A stretch of 33,310 bases of DNA from an uncultured Clostridia bacterium (GTDB taxonomy: Bacteria; Bacillota; Clostridia; Oscillospirales; Oscillospiraceae), in assembly GCA_946628965.1 (NCBI GenBank), contig CAMOXI010000019.1, forward strand, positions 1 to 33,310, in the 5' to 3' direction. The position numbers were made by a program, and so were the translations under genes. Below are positions 1 to 6,612 of the stretch, one piece after another; position 1 is the first letter of the stretch, and the number at the start of each line of letters is the position of its first letter. The notes below the pieces were generated by a model. That model was not told the origin of the DNA, searched no databases, and saw nothing but the letters and a program-made list of their open reading frames with translations.

Positions 1-208
1 TGCCCTTCTGGCGCCAGGGCTTCTTGGTGGTGTAGGAAACCTCACCCTTGGTGAGTGCGCTCTGGGTGCCCTGACGGCAGTTGGCCAGGTGATTCTTGAC
101 GGAATCATGCAGAACGCTCTTGTTCGGCTCGATGCCGAAAATGGCCTCGGAGAGCTCGATCTCGCCGATCTTCTCGCCTGCCATATTGAAAACATTCGCT
201 TTAGGCAT
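1..208 (-). CDS. rplD: 50S ribosomal protein L4, N-terminal part (cut by window edge)
   Basis: The first 69 residues are visible, starting MPKANVFNMAGEKIGEIEL and containing HDSVKNHLANCRQGTQSA and TKGEVSYTTKKPWRQKG, the typical N-terminal region of bacterial L4 leading into its extended loop. L4 binds 23S rRNA and lines the exit tunnel; in enterobacteria it also represses the S10 operon. The ATG at 208 is preceded by a good AAGGAG site. It follows rplC by 19 bases, in the conserved order rpsJ-rplC-rplD. The C-terminal two thirds lie outside the window. Confidence 0.96.
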   Translation of the reverse strand, partial: MPKANVFNMAGEKIGEIELSEAIFGIEPNKSVLHDSVKNHLANCRQGTQSALTKGEVSYTTKKPWRQKG

Positions 209-227
209 TTATGCTGCTCTCCTTTCT

Positions 228-956
228 TTACTTGGTACGGGCGGAAGCCTTCTGCGGGTTGACACGGGCGGAAGCCTTCTGCGGGTTGACGCTGATGCCG
301 GCGCCTTCGCCCTTCTTGACGGGCTGGGTCTTGGCAGTGCTCTTGATGTACACGATGCTGCCCTTGGGGCCGGGGACGGCGCCGCGGATGGCGATCATGT
401 TGAGCTCGGAATCAACCTTGACGATATCCAGATTCTGGACAGTGACCTGATCCACGCCCATGTGGCCAGCCTGCTTCTTGCCCGGGAAAATGCGGGAAGG
501 ATCGGTGCTGGAGCCCATGGAGCCGGCGTGACGGTGAACGGGGCCGCCGCCGTGGGTGGTGGGGGTACGGCCCTGGCCGAAGCGCTTGATGACGCCGGCG
601 TAGCCCTTGCCCTTGCTGGTGCCGGTCACGTCGACCTTCTCACCCTCGGTGAAGAGATCGGCCTTTACAACATCGCCGACTTCCAGCTTGCTGCTGTCCT
701 CGAGACGGAACTCCTTGAGGTGCTTGACCATGCCCACGCCGGCCTTCTTCAGGTGGCCCGCTTCGGGCTTGGACAGCTTCTTTTCGCCTACTTCTTCGTA
801 GCCGAACTGGACGGCTTCATAGCCCTCCTTTTCCTTGGTCATCTTGGACACGACCACGCAGGGGCCAGCCTCGATGACGGTGACCGGAATGACCTTGCCG
901 GTCTCGTCGAAGATCTGCGTCATGCCGACCTTCTTGCCAATGATGGCTTTCTTCAT
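228..956 (-). CDS. rplC: 50S ribosomal protein L3
   Basis: A 242-residue protein starting MKKAIIGKKVGMTQIFDETGK, the L3 signature start, and carrying the loop region RTPTTHGGGPVHRHAGSMG that reaches the peptidyl transferase centre, plus GKKQAGHMG. The ATG at 956 follows a perfect AGGAGG. It lies 159 bases after rpsJ, a longer gap than usual in this operon, with no gene in it. The protein is somewhat longer than the common 205-215 residues because of a basic C-terminal tail. That tail ends in an exact tandem repeat of nine residues (VNPQKASAR twice), encoded by a 27-bp duplication at 237-290. Confidence 0.97.
   Translation of the reverse strand: MKKAIIGKKVGMTQIFDETGKVIPVTVIEAGPCVVVSKMTKEKEGYEAVQFGYEEVGEKKLSKPEAGHLKKAGVGMVKHLKEFRLEDSSKLEVGDVVKADLFTEGEKVDVTGTSKGKGYAGVIKRFGQGRTPTTHGGGPVHRHAGSMGSSTDPSRIFPGKKQAGHMGVDQVTVQNLDIVKVDSELNMIAIRGAVPGPKGSIVYIKSTAKTQPVKKGEGAGISVNPQKASARVNPQKASARTK
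237..290. repeat. 27-bp exact tandem duplication inside rplC
   Basis: Two identical 27-base units, 237-263 and 264-290, lie head to tail near the 3' end of rplC. Each encodes VNPQKASAR, so the frame is kept and the tail of L3 is lengthened by nine residues. The two units show no differences, which points to a recent slippage event. Confidence 0.93.
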
Positions 957-1115
957 TTTATTTCCTCCTAATGGTTATTGGTTGCCTCGCTTAGCCCGGG
1001 GGTCAATCCCGTCCAGAGGCTGGCAACTTAACCCGTCCGCATTCGCAAGTTACGGACTATGGGTCATTTACTATGGTGTGCGGTTTTGGGCTGTTGGGTC
1101 AGCCCGGGGCTTGTC

Positions 1116-1430
1116 TCAGAGCTTGATCTCGATCTCGACGCCGGCGGGAACTTCGAGGTTCATCAGAGCCTCGACGGTCTTCTGGGTGGGAGAGACGATG
1201 TCGATCAGGCGCTTGTGGGTGCGGCGCTCGAACTGCTCACGGCTGTCCTTGTACTTGTGGACGGCGCGCAGGATGGTGACGATCTCGGTCTTGGTGGGCA
1301 GGGGGATGGGTCCGGAGACCTTGGCGTCGGTGCGCTTGGCAGCCTCGACGATGGTTTCGGCGGCCTTGTCGATGAGCTGATGGTCGTAAGCCTTGAGACG
1401 GATGCGGATCATGTTCTTGTTGCTTGCCAT
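1116..1430 (-). CDS. rpsJ: 30S ribosomal protein S10
   Basis: A 104-residue protein, [17 protein letters not shown] onward, with [20 protein letters not shown] and the C-terminal [11 protein letters not shown], all characteristic of S10 (NusE). S10 is part of the 30S head and also acts in transcription antitermination with NusB. The frame stays open 13 codons upstream, but the ATG at 1430 is chosen because AAGGAG sits nine bases before it and the protein then has the normal family length of 102-105. It is the first gene of the operon and lies behind a long structured leader. Confidence 0.97.
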   Translation of the reverse strand: MASNKNMIRIRLKAYDHQLIDKAAETIVEAAKRTDAKVSGPIPLPTKTEIVTILRAVHKYKDSREQFERRTHKRLIDIVSPTQKTVEALMNLEVPAGVEIEIKL

Positions 1431-1545
1431 TTGGGTTTTCTCCTTTTTCGTACGTTTTTTCGGCGGCATTGGGTTCCGCCATTATGCGTACGGATGAAAC
1501 CTCGGAATTCCTGTACACACAACCGTGCGTATCAGGCCGCGTCCG

Positions 1546-1572
1546 AAAAACAAACCGGCCAGTCCTGGCCGG
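1546..1572 (-). terminator. Terminator-like hairpin in the S10 operon leader (candidate attenuator)
   Basis: On the minus strand a 7-bp GC-rich stem (CCGGCCA at 1555-1561 pairing with TGGCCGG at 1566-1572, four-base loop) is followed directly by TTTGTTTTT. This is the layout of an intrinsic terminator. It lies about 165 bases after the predicted start of transcription and 115 bases before rpsJ, so it would act inside the leader. Attenuation of the S10 operon by L4 is known in E. coli; whether the same applies here is inference. Confidence 0.6.
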
Positions 1573-1674
1573 CTTCGATCCGTCCGCGCGATATACGCGT
1601 GTACCGGATAGGTTTCAGCCGCCCGATTGCGTGCCGACACCGGGTCGACACCGGACATACTCCACGAAAGTTAC

Positions 1675-1688
1675 CTCGCTCACGCGAG
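1675..1688 (-). other. GNRA-type hairpin in S10 leader
   Basis: CTCGC-GTGA-GCGAG on the minus strand forms a 5-bp stem capped by a GUGA tetraloop in RNA, about 50 bases after the predicted transcription start. GNRA loops often dock with receptors or protein, so it may belong to the regulatory fold of the leader. Confidence 0.45.
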
Positions 1689-1742
1689 CAATCTCCCGCT
1701 TCATCGCATAATACGCCCGTGCTTCTGCACACGCGCTTGAAT

Positions 1743-1771
1743 AATATAACAGACCGGTAACAGTCTGTCAA
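1743..1771 (-). promoter_or_regulatory. Near-consensus promoter of the S10 operon
   Basis: Minus strand: TTGACA (1766-1771), a 17-base spacer and TATATT (1743-1748). The tract upstream of the -35 box (about 1772-1836) is rich in A and T, like an UP element, as expected of a ribosomal protein promoter. Predicted start of transcription is near 1736, giving a leader of about 300 nt. No gene was seen in 1772-1918. Confidence 0.85.
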
Positions 1772-1918
1772 GAGAAAATTTGTGATTTTCACAGAAAAAT
1801 TCTGAAAAACTTTGTGGAGCTTTTACAAAATTTTGAAGGGCTTTCCGGCGGCCGTTTTGAGGGCCATATCTTGTGTTCCTGCCGACCCGGCGGACACAAG
1901 TGCAGTGGTCAGTGGTTC

Positions 1919-1994
1919 GTAGGGGCGATTCACGAATCGCCCGCCGACACGGTGCAGAGTCGGATAAGGCGGGCCGTTCGTGAACGGCCCCTAC
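1919..1994. repeat. REP-like element: two palindromes between inverted GTAGGGGC ends
   Basis: The 76-bp unit begins GTAGGGGC (1919-1926) and ends GCCCCTAC (1987-1994). Inside are two perfect palindromes, GGGCGATTC/GAATCGCCC (1923-1942) and GGGCCGTTC/GAACGGCCC (1971-1990), each with a two-base centre. The build resembles dispersed non-coding repeats (REP/BIME or MITE-like). Only this one copy lies in the window. Confidence 0.7.
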
Positions 1995-2018
1995 TGTGCT
2001 GGACACGGTTTACTCGCA

Positions 2019-2048
2019 GCGGGCGGCTCCCGTTTGGAAGCCGCCCGC
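2019..2048. other. GC-rich hairpin downstream of the distal gene-end copy
   Basis: GCGGGCGGCT (2019-2028) pairs perfectly with AGCCGCCCGC (2039-2048) across a ten-base loop. There is no clear T-run on either side, so it is not a standard intrinsic terminator. On the minus strand it lies about 40 bases beyond the stop codon preserved in the 2086-2139 copy and may be the old end of that transcription unit. Confidence 0.5.
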
Positions 2049-2085
2049 CTGTCGATCGGATTCATATTATATATAGTAGACAGCC

Positions 2086-2139
2086 TCAGCGTTTATTGCT
2101 GCGGCGCCAGATGCGCTGCTCCTCGGCGGCGCGGATTAG
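2086..2139 (-). repeat. Distal copy of the 3' end of the CoA-transferase gene
   Basis: This stretch encodes LIRAAEEQRIWRRSNKR and a stop, the same last 17 codons as the CoA-transferase at 3478-3531. A core of 41 bases (2096-2136) is identical to 3488-3528. The outer codons differ only at silent positions (CTA/CTG, AAT/AAC, AAA/AAG, CGC/CGG) and the stop is TGA instead of TAA. It is detached from any longer open frame and lies eight bases beyond the 3' end of the cell-wall-binding gene. Confidence 0.9.
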
Positions 2140-2144
2140 GCTGC

Positions 2145-3347
2145 TCAAGTTTCTTTATATGCAAAAGGAATTAAGTCAGGAATGGCTACTATTTTTTCTT
2201 TCCAGCTTCCCCACAACTCACTTGCTTCTTCATCTGGGATGCGCAGCTCGGCAGGGTATCTTTCCAGGAACTCACCTGTCCTATACCAGCAGACGGGATT
2301 TCCCATTTCAAAGTTATCAGAGCTTCTGATACCATCAAGCGCACTTAATGTGCCTGCAGAATAGGAATACTTTGTAATCAGCGTGTACGCTGCGCCACTG
2401 GAGCCCTCATTGTAAATGCAACCGTCATCCATCAAGTTATTGCGGGTTCTTGGCCAACTGCTGACAACTAGTTTAACATCTCCATTCTCGATAGTATATA
2501 GGTAGAGGAGCATATTAGGGTAAAGATCTTCCGAGTCATAAGAGCCGATTATTAGTTCATCTATTCCATCTCCATCAACATCTTCAATCTTATACCCAAG
2601 AGTATCGATGTAGACGCAGCACTCCGAGACCCCATAATCCTGCCATTTTACTTGCAAGTATCCATATTCAGAGGCCTTTTCATAGTACTCATGAATGTTA
2701 TCCAATATTGGCTGATATAACGCGAGATAATCTTCTTCCGTGTACTGATACCCTGCCGACGGCTGGGAAGCTTTTGTATATCCTCCATTATAATAGAGTT
2801 CATACCATGCATTATCAATGTAATGCCAGCCGGTTTGCATCACTCCAGCGTCGTTGAAATAATACCATTTACCCCCGATTTTCTGCCAGCCAGTTTGCAT
2901 TGCTCCGCTGCCGTCAAAATAGTACCATTCCCCGTCGATTCTCGCCCAACCAGTTTCCATTGCCCCGCTGGAGCTCATATAGTACATTTTGCCGCCGGAT
3001 TGAACCCAACCGGTCCGCATCGCACCGCTTCCGCTTAAATAATACCAATAGTTCCCCAATTTGATCCAACCGGTTTCCATGGCCCCGCTGCTGTTTAGGT
3101 AATACCAAGTTCCGTCTACCTTCTGCCAGCCAGTGGTCATGTATCCTTCTTGATTAAAATAATACCATTTACCATTGATTTTCTGCCAGCAATCCGCCGG
3201 ATACGTCCCATCAGCGTTTCGATACCACCAACCGACGCTATTCTTGCGCCAGCTTCCTCCTTCTGCAAATGCTGAAAGCGAAAATGCCGAAACAAGCATA
3301 CATAGAAGGAGAAACAGAGCAATTATCTTCGAACTCCGTCGGAACAT
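2145..3347 (-). CDS. Secreted protein with choline/cell-wall-binding GW repeats
   Basis: A 400-residue protein with a signal peptide (MFRRSSKIIALFLLLCMLV..., ending near SAFA) followed by seven or eight repeats of about 20 residues of the type GW-x-WYYF-x-x-x-GAMxTGW, the cell-wall/choline-binding repeat family (PF01473-like). These bind teichoic acid or glucan on the cell surface. The C-terminal 200 residues carry DVDGDGIDELIIG, an EF-hand-like calcium loop, in a domain I cannot name; no enzyme motif is visible. The ATG at 3347 is preferred over an upstream in-frame start because the signal peptide begins there and AGAGGA precedes it. Its DNA is clearly richer in A and T than its neighbours, and it is framed by duplicated gene ends, so it was probably acquired. 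Confidence 0.85.
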   Translation of the reverse strand: MFRRSSKIIALFLLLCMLVSAFSLSAFAEGGSWRKNSVGWWYRNADGTYPADCWQKINGKWYYFNQEGYMTTGWQKVDGTWYYLNSSGAMETGWIKLGNYWYYLSGSGAMRTGWVQSGGKMYYMSSSGAMETGWARIDGEWYYFDGSGAMQTGWQKIGGKWYYFNDAGVMQTGWHYIDNAWYELYYNGGYTKASQPSAGYQYTEEDYLALYQPILDNIHEYYEKASEYGYLQVKWQDYGVSECCVYIDTLGYKIEDVDGDGIDELIIGSYDSEDLYPNMLLYLYTIENGDVKLVVSSWPRTRNNLMDDGCIYNEGSSGAAYTLITKYSYSAGTLSALDGIRSSDNFEMGNPVCWYRTGEFLERYPAELRIPDEEASELWGSWKEKIVAIPDLIPFAYKET

Positions 3348-3386
3348 GTATCTCACATCCTCTGATAAAATGAATTGTAATGATAG

Positions 3387-3413
3387 ATTATCATTTTTTA
3401 CGCGTCTCTGCAA
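3387..3413 (-). promoter_or_regulatory. Possible promoter of the GW-repeat gene
   Basis: Minus strand: TTGCAG (3408-3413) and GATAAT (3387-3392) with a 15-base spacer, shorter than ideal. It lies about 45 bases upstream of the start codon in an AT-rich stretch. Confidence 0.35.
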
Positions 3414-3426
3414 GTAGTCCGAGAAT

Positions 3427-3455
3427 AAAGAAGCGACCGGCCCGGTCGCTTCTTT
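3427..3455. terminator. Strong terminator after the CoA-transferase gene
   Basis: A perfect 13-bp stem, AAAGAAGCGACCG (3427-3439) with CGGTCGCTTCTTT (3443-3455), and a three-base loop. On the minus strand it ends in TTTATT, so it should end the CoA-transferase transcript 22 bases after the stop codon, insulating the GW-repeat gene. Confidence 0.88.
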
Positions 3456-3477
3456 ACACTAAAATGCGAAATCCACA

Positions 3478-3531
3478 TTACCGCTTGTTGCTGCGGCGCC
3501 AGATGCGCTGCTCCTCGGCGGCGCGGATCAG
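3478..3531 (-). repeat. Gene-proximal copy of the CoA-transferase 3' end
   Basis: The last 17 codons and stop of the CoA-transferase. The inner 41 bases are repeated exactly at 2096-2136. The two copies are 1392 bases apart, in the same orientation, and frame the GW-repeat gene and the terminator. Confidence 0.9.
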
Positions 3532-4815
3532 CTCCTCCCGGAAGTCCGGGTGGGCGATGGAGATGACGGCCTCGGCCCGCTGCCAGGTGGGCAGACCGGA
3601 GAGATTCACGGCTCCGTACTCGGTCACCAGCCAGGGCGCCTGGGCCCGGGGAGTGGTGATCACATCGCCGTTTGTAAAATGGGGCAGGACGTTGGAGTGC
3701 AGCACGCCCTTCTTGTCCGTGAAGGTGGAGGCGGTGGCCAGGAAGGCCCTGCCGTGAGGCGCCTCATAGGCGCCGGTCACAAAGTCCAGCTGGCCGCCGG
3801 TACCGCTGATCTGCCGCAGGCCCGCGGTCTCGGAGCAGACCTGGCCGTAGAGGTCGAAGGCCAGGCAGCCGTTGATGGAGACGAATTTGGAAAACTGGCG
3901 GATCACCGCCGGATCATTGATGTAGTGCATGGGTGCGGAGAGGATCGAAATGTTGTGATCCAGGAAGTCGTAGAGCTCCCGGGAGCCGTTGCAGATGCCG
4001 AAGATGCCCTTGCCCCGGTTGAGCTCCTTCTTCGCGTTGGTGATCTTCCCGGCCTGGTAGAGCGTCAGATAGCCGTCGCTCATCAGCTCCGTGTGCATGC
4101 CCAGATCCTTCAGGTCGCTCTCGGCGATCAGGCTCCCCAGGGCGTTGGGCATGCCGCCGATGCCCAGCTGCAGGGTGATCCCGTCCTCCAGGTAGGGGAA
4201 GATGTTGGCCGCGATCTGCCGGTCGATGTCGCTGACCTTCACCGGCGCAGGATAGACGAAGTCCTCATCGCTCTCCACGATGGCGTCCACCTGGGAGACG
4301 TGGATACTGTCCGCCTCCAGGCCCACGATGTAGGGCATGCGGGGATTGACCTCCACGATAACGATGTCCGCCGCGTCGATGAGCTCCTGCTGGGCGCAGT
4401 TGGTGAGGCCGTAGCTGAAATAGCCGTGGCTGTCCATGGGGGCCACCGTGACCATGGCCACGTTCACGGGCGCATAACCCCGCTCATAGTAGCTGCCGCA
4501 GTGGCGAAAGAGCATCGGGGAAAAATAGGCGCGTCCCGCGTCCAGATACTTCCGGTCCAGGCCCGAGCAGTGCCAGACGTTGTAGGTGAAGCTCTCCCCC
4601 GTCGGGTCCTGCTCCACCACCTGCACCGGGCGCATGGAGATCGCGTGGCGGAGCTTCACGTCCCGCAGCTCGTCCTTTCGCCCGGCCAGGGCCTTGTCCA
4701 GCGCCGTCGGGAAAGAGACGCACTGGCTGTAATCCACCCAGTCCCCGCTCTTGACCAGTTTGACCGCCTCTTCGGCGGTACAGAGCTTGCTCTGATACAG
4801 TTCACGGATGTCCAT
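3478..4815 (-). CDS. Butyryl-CoA:acetate / 4-hydroxybutyrate-type CoA-transferase
   Basis: A 445-residue member of the acetyl-CoA hydrolase/transferase family. It would move CoA between a short acyl group (butyryl or 4-hydroxybutyryl) and acetate, the last step of butyrate formation in many gut clostridia. Visible features are the glycine loop GIGGMPNALG (about 218-227), the region HTELMSDG with the likely catalytic glutamate at 243, and SGTGGQLDFV (about 342-351), typical of the But/AbfT group. The ATG at 4815 is chosen because AGAGGAG lies just upstream; an upstream TTG has no such site. It follows plsY but has its own likely promoter. The exact acyl substrate cannot be read from sequence alone. 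Its last 17 codons are duplicated at 2086-2139. Confidence 0.88.
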   Translation of the reverse strand: MDIRELYQSKLCTAEEAVKLVKSGDWVDYSQCVSFPTALDKALAGRKDELRDVKLRHAISMRPVQVVEQDPTGESFTYNVWHCSGLDRKYLDAGRAYFSPMLFRHCGSYYERGYAPVNVAMVTVAPMDSHGYFSYGLTNCAQQELIDAADIVIVEVNPRMPYIVGLEADSIHVSQVDAIVESDEDFVYPAPVKVSDIDRQIAANIFPYLEDGITLQLGIGGMPNALGSLIAESDLKDLGMHTELMSDGYLTLYQAGKITNAKKELNRGKGIFGICNGSRELYDFLDHNISILSAPMHYINDPAVIRQFSKFVSINGCLAFDLYGQVCSETAGLRQISGTGGQLDFVTGAYEAPHGRAFLATASTFTDKKGVLHSNVLPHFTNGDVITTPRAQAPWLVTEYGAVNLSGLPTWQRAEAVISIAHPDFREELIRAAEEQRIWRRSNKR

Positions 4816-4839
4816 GGTGTTCTCCTCTGTTTCCGGCAA

Positions 4840-4866
4840 AAGGGGAACAGTCGCGCCGCTCCCCTT
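4840..4866 (-). other. Hairpin in the CoA-transferase leader
   Basis: AAGGGGA and TCCCCTT pair over a 13-base loop; on the minus strand the second arm is followed by TTGCC after TTTT. It lies between the internal promoter and the ribosome binding site and could be a weak attenuator. Confidence 0.4.
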
Positions 4867-4876
4867 CTACCTATAT

Positions 4877-4905
4877 AATATATCAATATCAGATTTCTTC
4901 GTCCA
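4877..4905 (-). promoter_or_regulatory. Likely internal promoter for the CoA-transferase
   Basis: Minus strand: TGGACG (4900-4905), 17-base spacer, TATATT (4877-4882). The -35 box lies in the last codons of plsY. The -10 box is good and the -35 box moderate. Confidence 0.5.
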
Positions 4906-5539
4906 GGCGGCCGATGCGGGCCAATTCCCCGTCCTTGTTCCAGAGGAAGCTCATGCGCAGCTCCTCCCCTTTTCGGATCCGCTTGAAGTTGATCAGATGC
5001 CGCAGGAAGATCGGCAGCGCCGGCACCAGCAGCACGCCCGCTCCCAGCCAGAAGGCCGTGCGCAGCCCGTAGTAGACCGGCCAGATGACCGACATGCTCA
5101 CCGTGGTGACCGCGACATATCTGCTAATCAGCGCGATGGCCAGCGCGATCGCCAGCATCAGCAGCGTCGCCTTCCAGTCATAGGCAATGATCACGCCGCC
5201 CATGCAGGCAAGGCCCTTGCCGCCCTTGAAATGCAGCCAGATCGGGAACATATGCCCCAGGATCGCGGCAATGCCGCCCAGAATCCCCGCAAGCCGCAGC
5301 TCGGGAAAGAGGGCCGCGCAGATCCACCAGGAGCAGGAGGCCTTGAGCACATCCAGCAGGGCCACCAGAAAGCCCGCCGCCTTGCCCACCAGGATCACGG
5401 TATTGGAGGCCCCGGCGTTGCCGGAGCCGCTTTTGCGCACGTCATAGCCCCGAAGCTTTCCGATCAGGAAAGACGGGCTGATGCTGCCCAGGCCGTAGCC
5501 CAGGAGCAGGCAGATCAGGATCTTCTCAAAGCTGTTCAC
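4889..5539 (-). CDS. plsY: Acyl-phosphate:glycerol-3-phosphate acyltransferase
   Basis: A 216-residue membrane protein that transfers an acyl group from acyl phosphate to glycerol-3-phosphate, the first acylation in phospholipid synthesis. Three PlsY motifs are visible: SGSGNAGASN (37-46), GHMFPIWLHFKGGKG (95-109) and HLINFKRIRKGEE (181-193), the last followed by an unusual polar tail of about 23 residues. Several hydrophobic membrane segments separate them. The start is GTG at 5539, with TGGAGG eight bases before it. The start overlaps the TGA stop of the upstream HAD gene (GTGA), so the two are translationally coupled. Confidence 0.95.
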   Translation of the reverse strand: MNSFEKILICLLLGYGLGSISPSFLIGKLRGYDVRKSGSGNAGASNTVILVGKAAGFLVALLDVLKASCSWWICAALFPELRLAGILGGIAAILGHMFPIWLHFKGGKGLACMGGVIIAYDWKATLLMLAIALAIALISRYVAVTTVSMSVIWPVYYGLRTAFWLGAGVLLVPALPIFLRHLINFKRIRKGEELRMSFLWNKDGELARIGRLDEEI

Positions 5540-6384
5540 GCGTTTTCCTCCAAAAGGCGCCAGATGCTCTTCGCCACGCCGCAGGCTTCGTTGCTCTCCG
5601 TCACAAGGTCCGCCTCCCGCTTCACCGCGTCGGAGGCGTTGGCCATCGCAATGCCCAGGCCCGCCATGCGCAGCATCTCACTGTCGTTGCTCCCGTCGCC
5701 GAAAGCCACAGACCGGGCCGGATCGATGCCCAGCGCAGCGCACAGGCCGCGCAGGGCCTTGCCCTTCCCGGCGCTGATGCTGTTGATTTCAATGTTGTTC
5801 TTCACCGAGGTCGTGGCCGCGAGTTCCGGGAAGCGGCGCGGGATCTCCCGGATCGCCGCCTGCCGCAGGGCCTCGTCCTCCGGCTTGAAGAAGACCTGCA
5901 GCTTCTGCAGCCCTTCGCCCCGCTGCCGCAGCGTCTGCTTCAGATCCTCCACCGGCTTGCGCAGGCCGTAGAGCATCTTGAGCACCTCCGGCTCCAGCGC
6001 GAAATAGGGGGGCGCTGCTTCCAGCATGGAGCGCGTGATCCAGCCCTGCTCGTTCTGATAGCAGTCATAGATCACCGGCAGCGTGTCCAGATATTCGTAG
6101 CAGCGCAGCGCCAGGTCCAGCGGCACGTCGCCCCGGTACAGGGTCCGATCCCCCCGGCTGTCGTAAACAGCAGCGCCGTTGGATAAGATATAGTAGCGGA
6201 TGCAGTTCAGCTCCTTGAGCTGCGGGGGGATGCCGCGGAAAATGCGCCCCGTGGCGGGCACGGGCTCGATACCCCGGGCCGCCGCGGCCTCCAGCGCCAG
6301 GAGGTTTTCCTCCGGAATGCTCTTATCGTCCCGCAGGAAGGTGCCGTCCAGATCGAAGGCAATGATTTTATAATAAGTATTCAT
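5536..6384 (-). CDS. Cof-type HAD-IIB phosphatase
   Basis: A 282-residue cytoplasmic phosphatase of the Cof/HAD-IIB family, which acts on sugar phosphates and related small molecules. Visible motifs are FDLDGT with nucleophile D11 and D13, TGR (motif II), SAGKGKAL with the motif III lysine and FGDGSNDSEML (motif IV). The start is MNTYYKIIAFDLDGT at 6384. No ribosome binding site is visible, and a good promoter ends only six bases before the ATG, so the message is probably leaderless. It overlaps plsY by four bases. Substrate unknown. Confidence 0.9.
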   Translation of the reverse strand: MNTYYKIIAFDLDGTFLRDDKSIPEENLLALEAAAARGIEPVPATGRIFRGIPPQLKELNCIRYYILSNGAAVYDSRGDRTLYRGDVPLDLALRCYEYLDTLPVIYDCYQNEQGWITRSMLEAAPPYFALEPEVLKMLYGLRKPVEDLKQTLRQRGEGLQKLQVFFKPEDEALRQAAIREIPRRFPELAATTSVKNNIEINSISAGKGKALRGLCAALGIDPARSVAFGDGSNDSEMLRMAGLGIAMANASDAVKREADLVTESNEACGVAKSIWRLLEENA

Positions 6385-6390
6385 GCACGT

Positions 6391-6419
6391 ATTATGCCGC
6401 AGATGCGGCGATTTGACAA
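6391..6419 (-). promoter_or_regulatory. Promoter of the HAD-plsY unit, placed for a leaderless mRNA
   Basis: Minus strand: TTGTCA (6414-6419), 17-base spacer, CATAAT (6391-6396). Transcription should start about seven bases on, at or within a base of the ATG at 6384. The spacer holds an inverted repeat, GCCGCA/TGCGGC (6396-6409), a possible operator. Confidence 0.65.
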
Positions 6420-6533
6420 GTCTTGATTTTTCCCACGGGGGCCGAGGGGGGCGCTTTTTTCGTCTATCCTGCATAAAAACACGGGCCGATCCCGGGAATT
6501 TTTATCTGTATGCAGAAAAATGTAAAAAACCTC

Positions 6534-6562
6534 TTGCAATTTCCACGCGCATCATGTATTAT
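6534..6562 (+). promoter_or_regulatory. Promoter of the TAXI-TRAP operon
   Basis: TTGCAA (6534-6539), a 17-base spacer and TATTAT (6557-6562). It lies about 50 bases upstream of the TAXI start codon. Confidence 0.75.
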
Positions 6563-6578
6563 GGCATCACCGCATAGG

Positions 6579-6595
6579 TGTATACTTGTATACAA
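6579..6595 (+). promoter_or_regulatory. Palindromic operator candidate before the TAXI gene
   Basis: TGTATAC-TT-GTATACA (6579-6594) is a perfect inverted repeat and overlaps a second one, TTGTATACAA (6586-6595). It lies just after the predicted transcription start and before the AAGGAGG site. GTATAC cores are typical of GntR-family operators; which regulator acts here is unknown. Confidence 0.5.
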
Positions 6596-6612
6596 TTAAG
6601 GAGGACATAAAC

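Noticed and set aside
237-290. CRISPR array
   Set aside because: Only two abutting 27-base units without spacers, in frame inside rplC; no cas genes in the window.
1059-2329. Several plus-strand frames through the S10 leader and REP-like region
   Set aside because: They lack ribosome binding sites and known motifs and cross clear promoter, hairpin and repeat structures.
2086-3531. Insertion sequence as the cause of the duplicated gene ends
   Set aside because: No transposase frame and no terminal inverted repeats; a 41-base or longer duplication with silent differences is too long for a target-site duplication.
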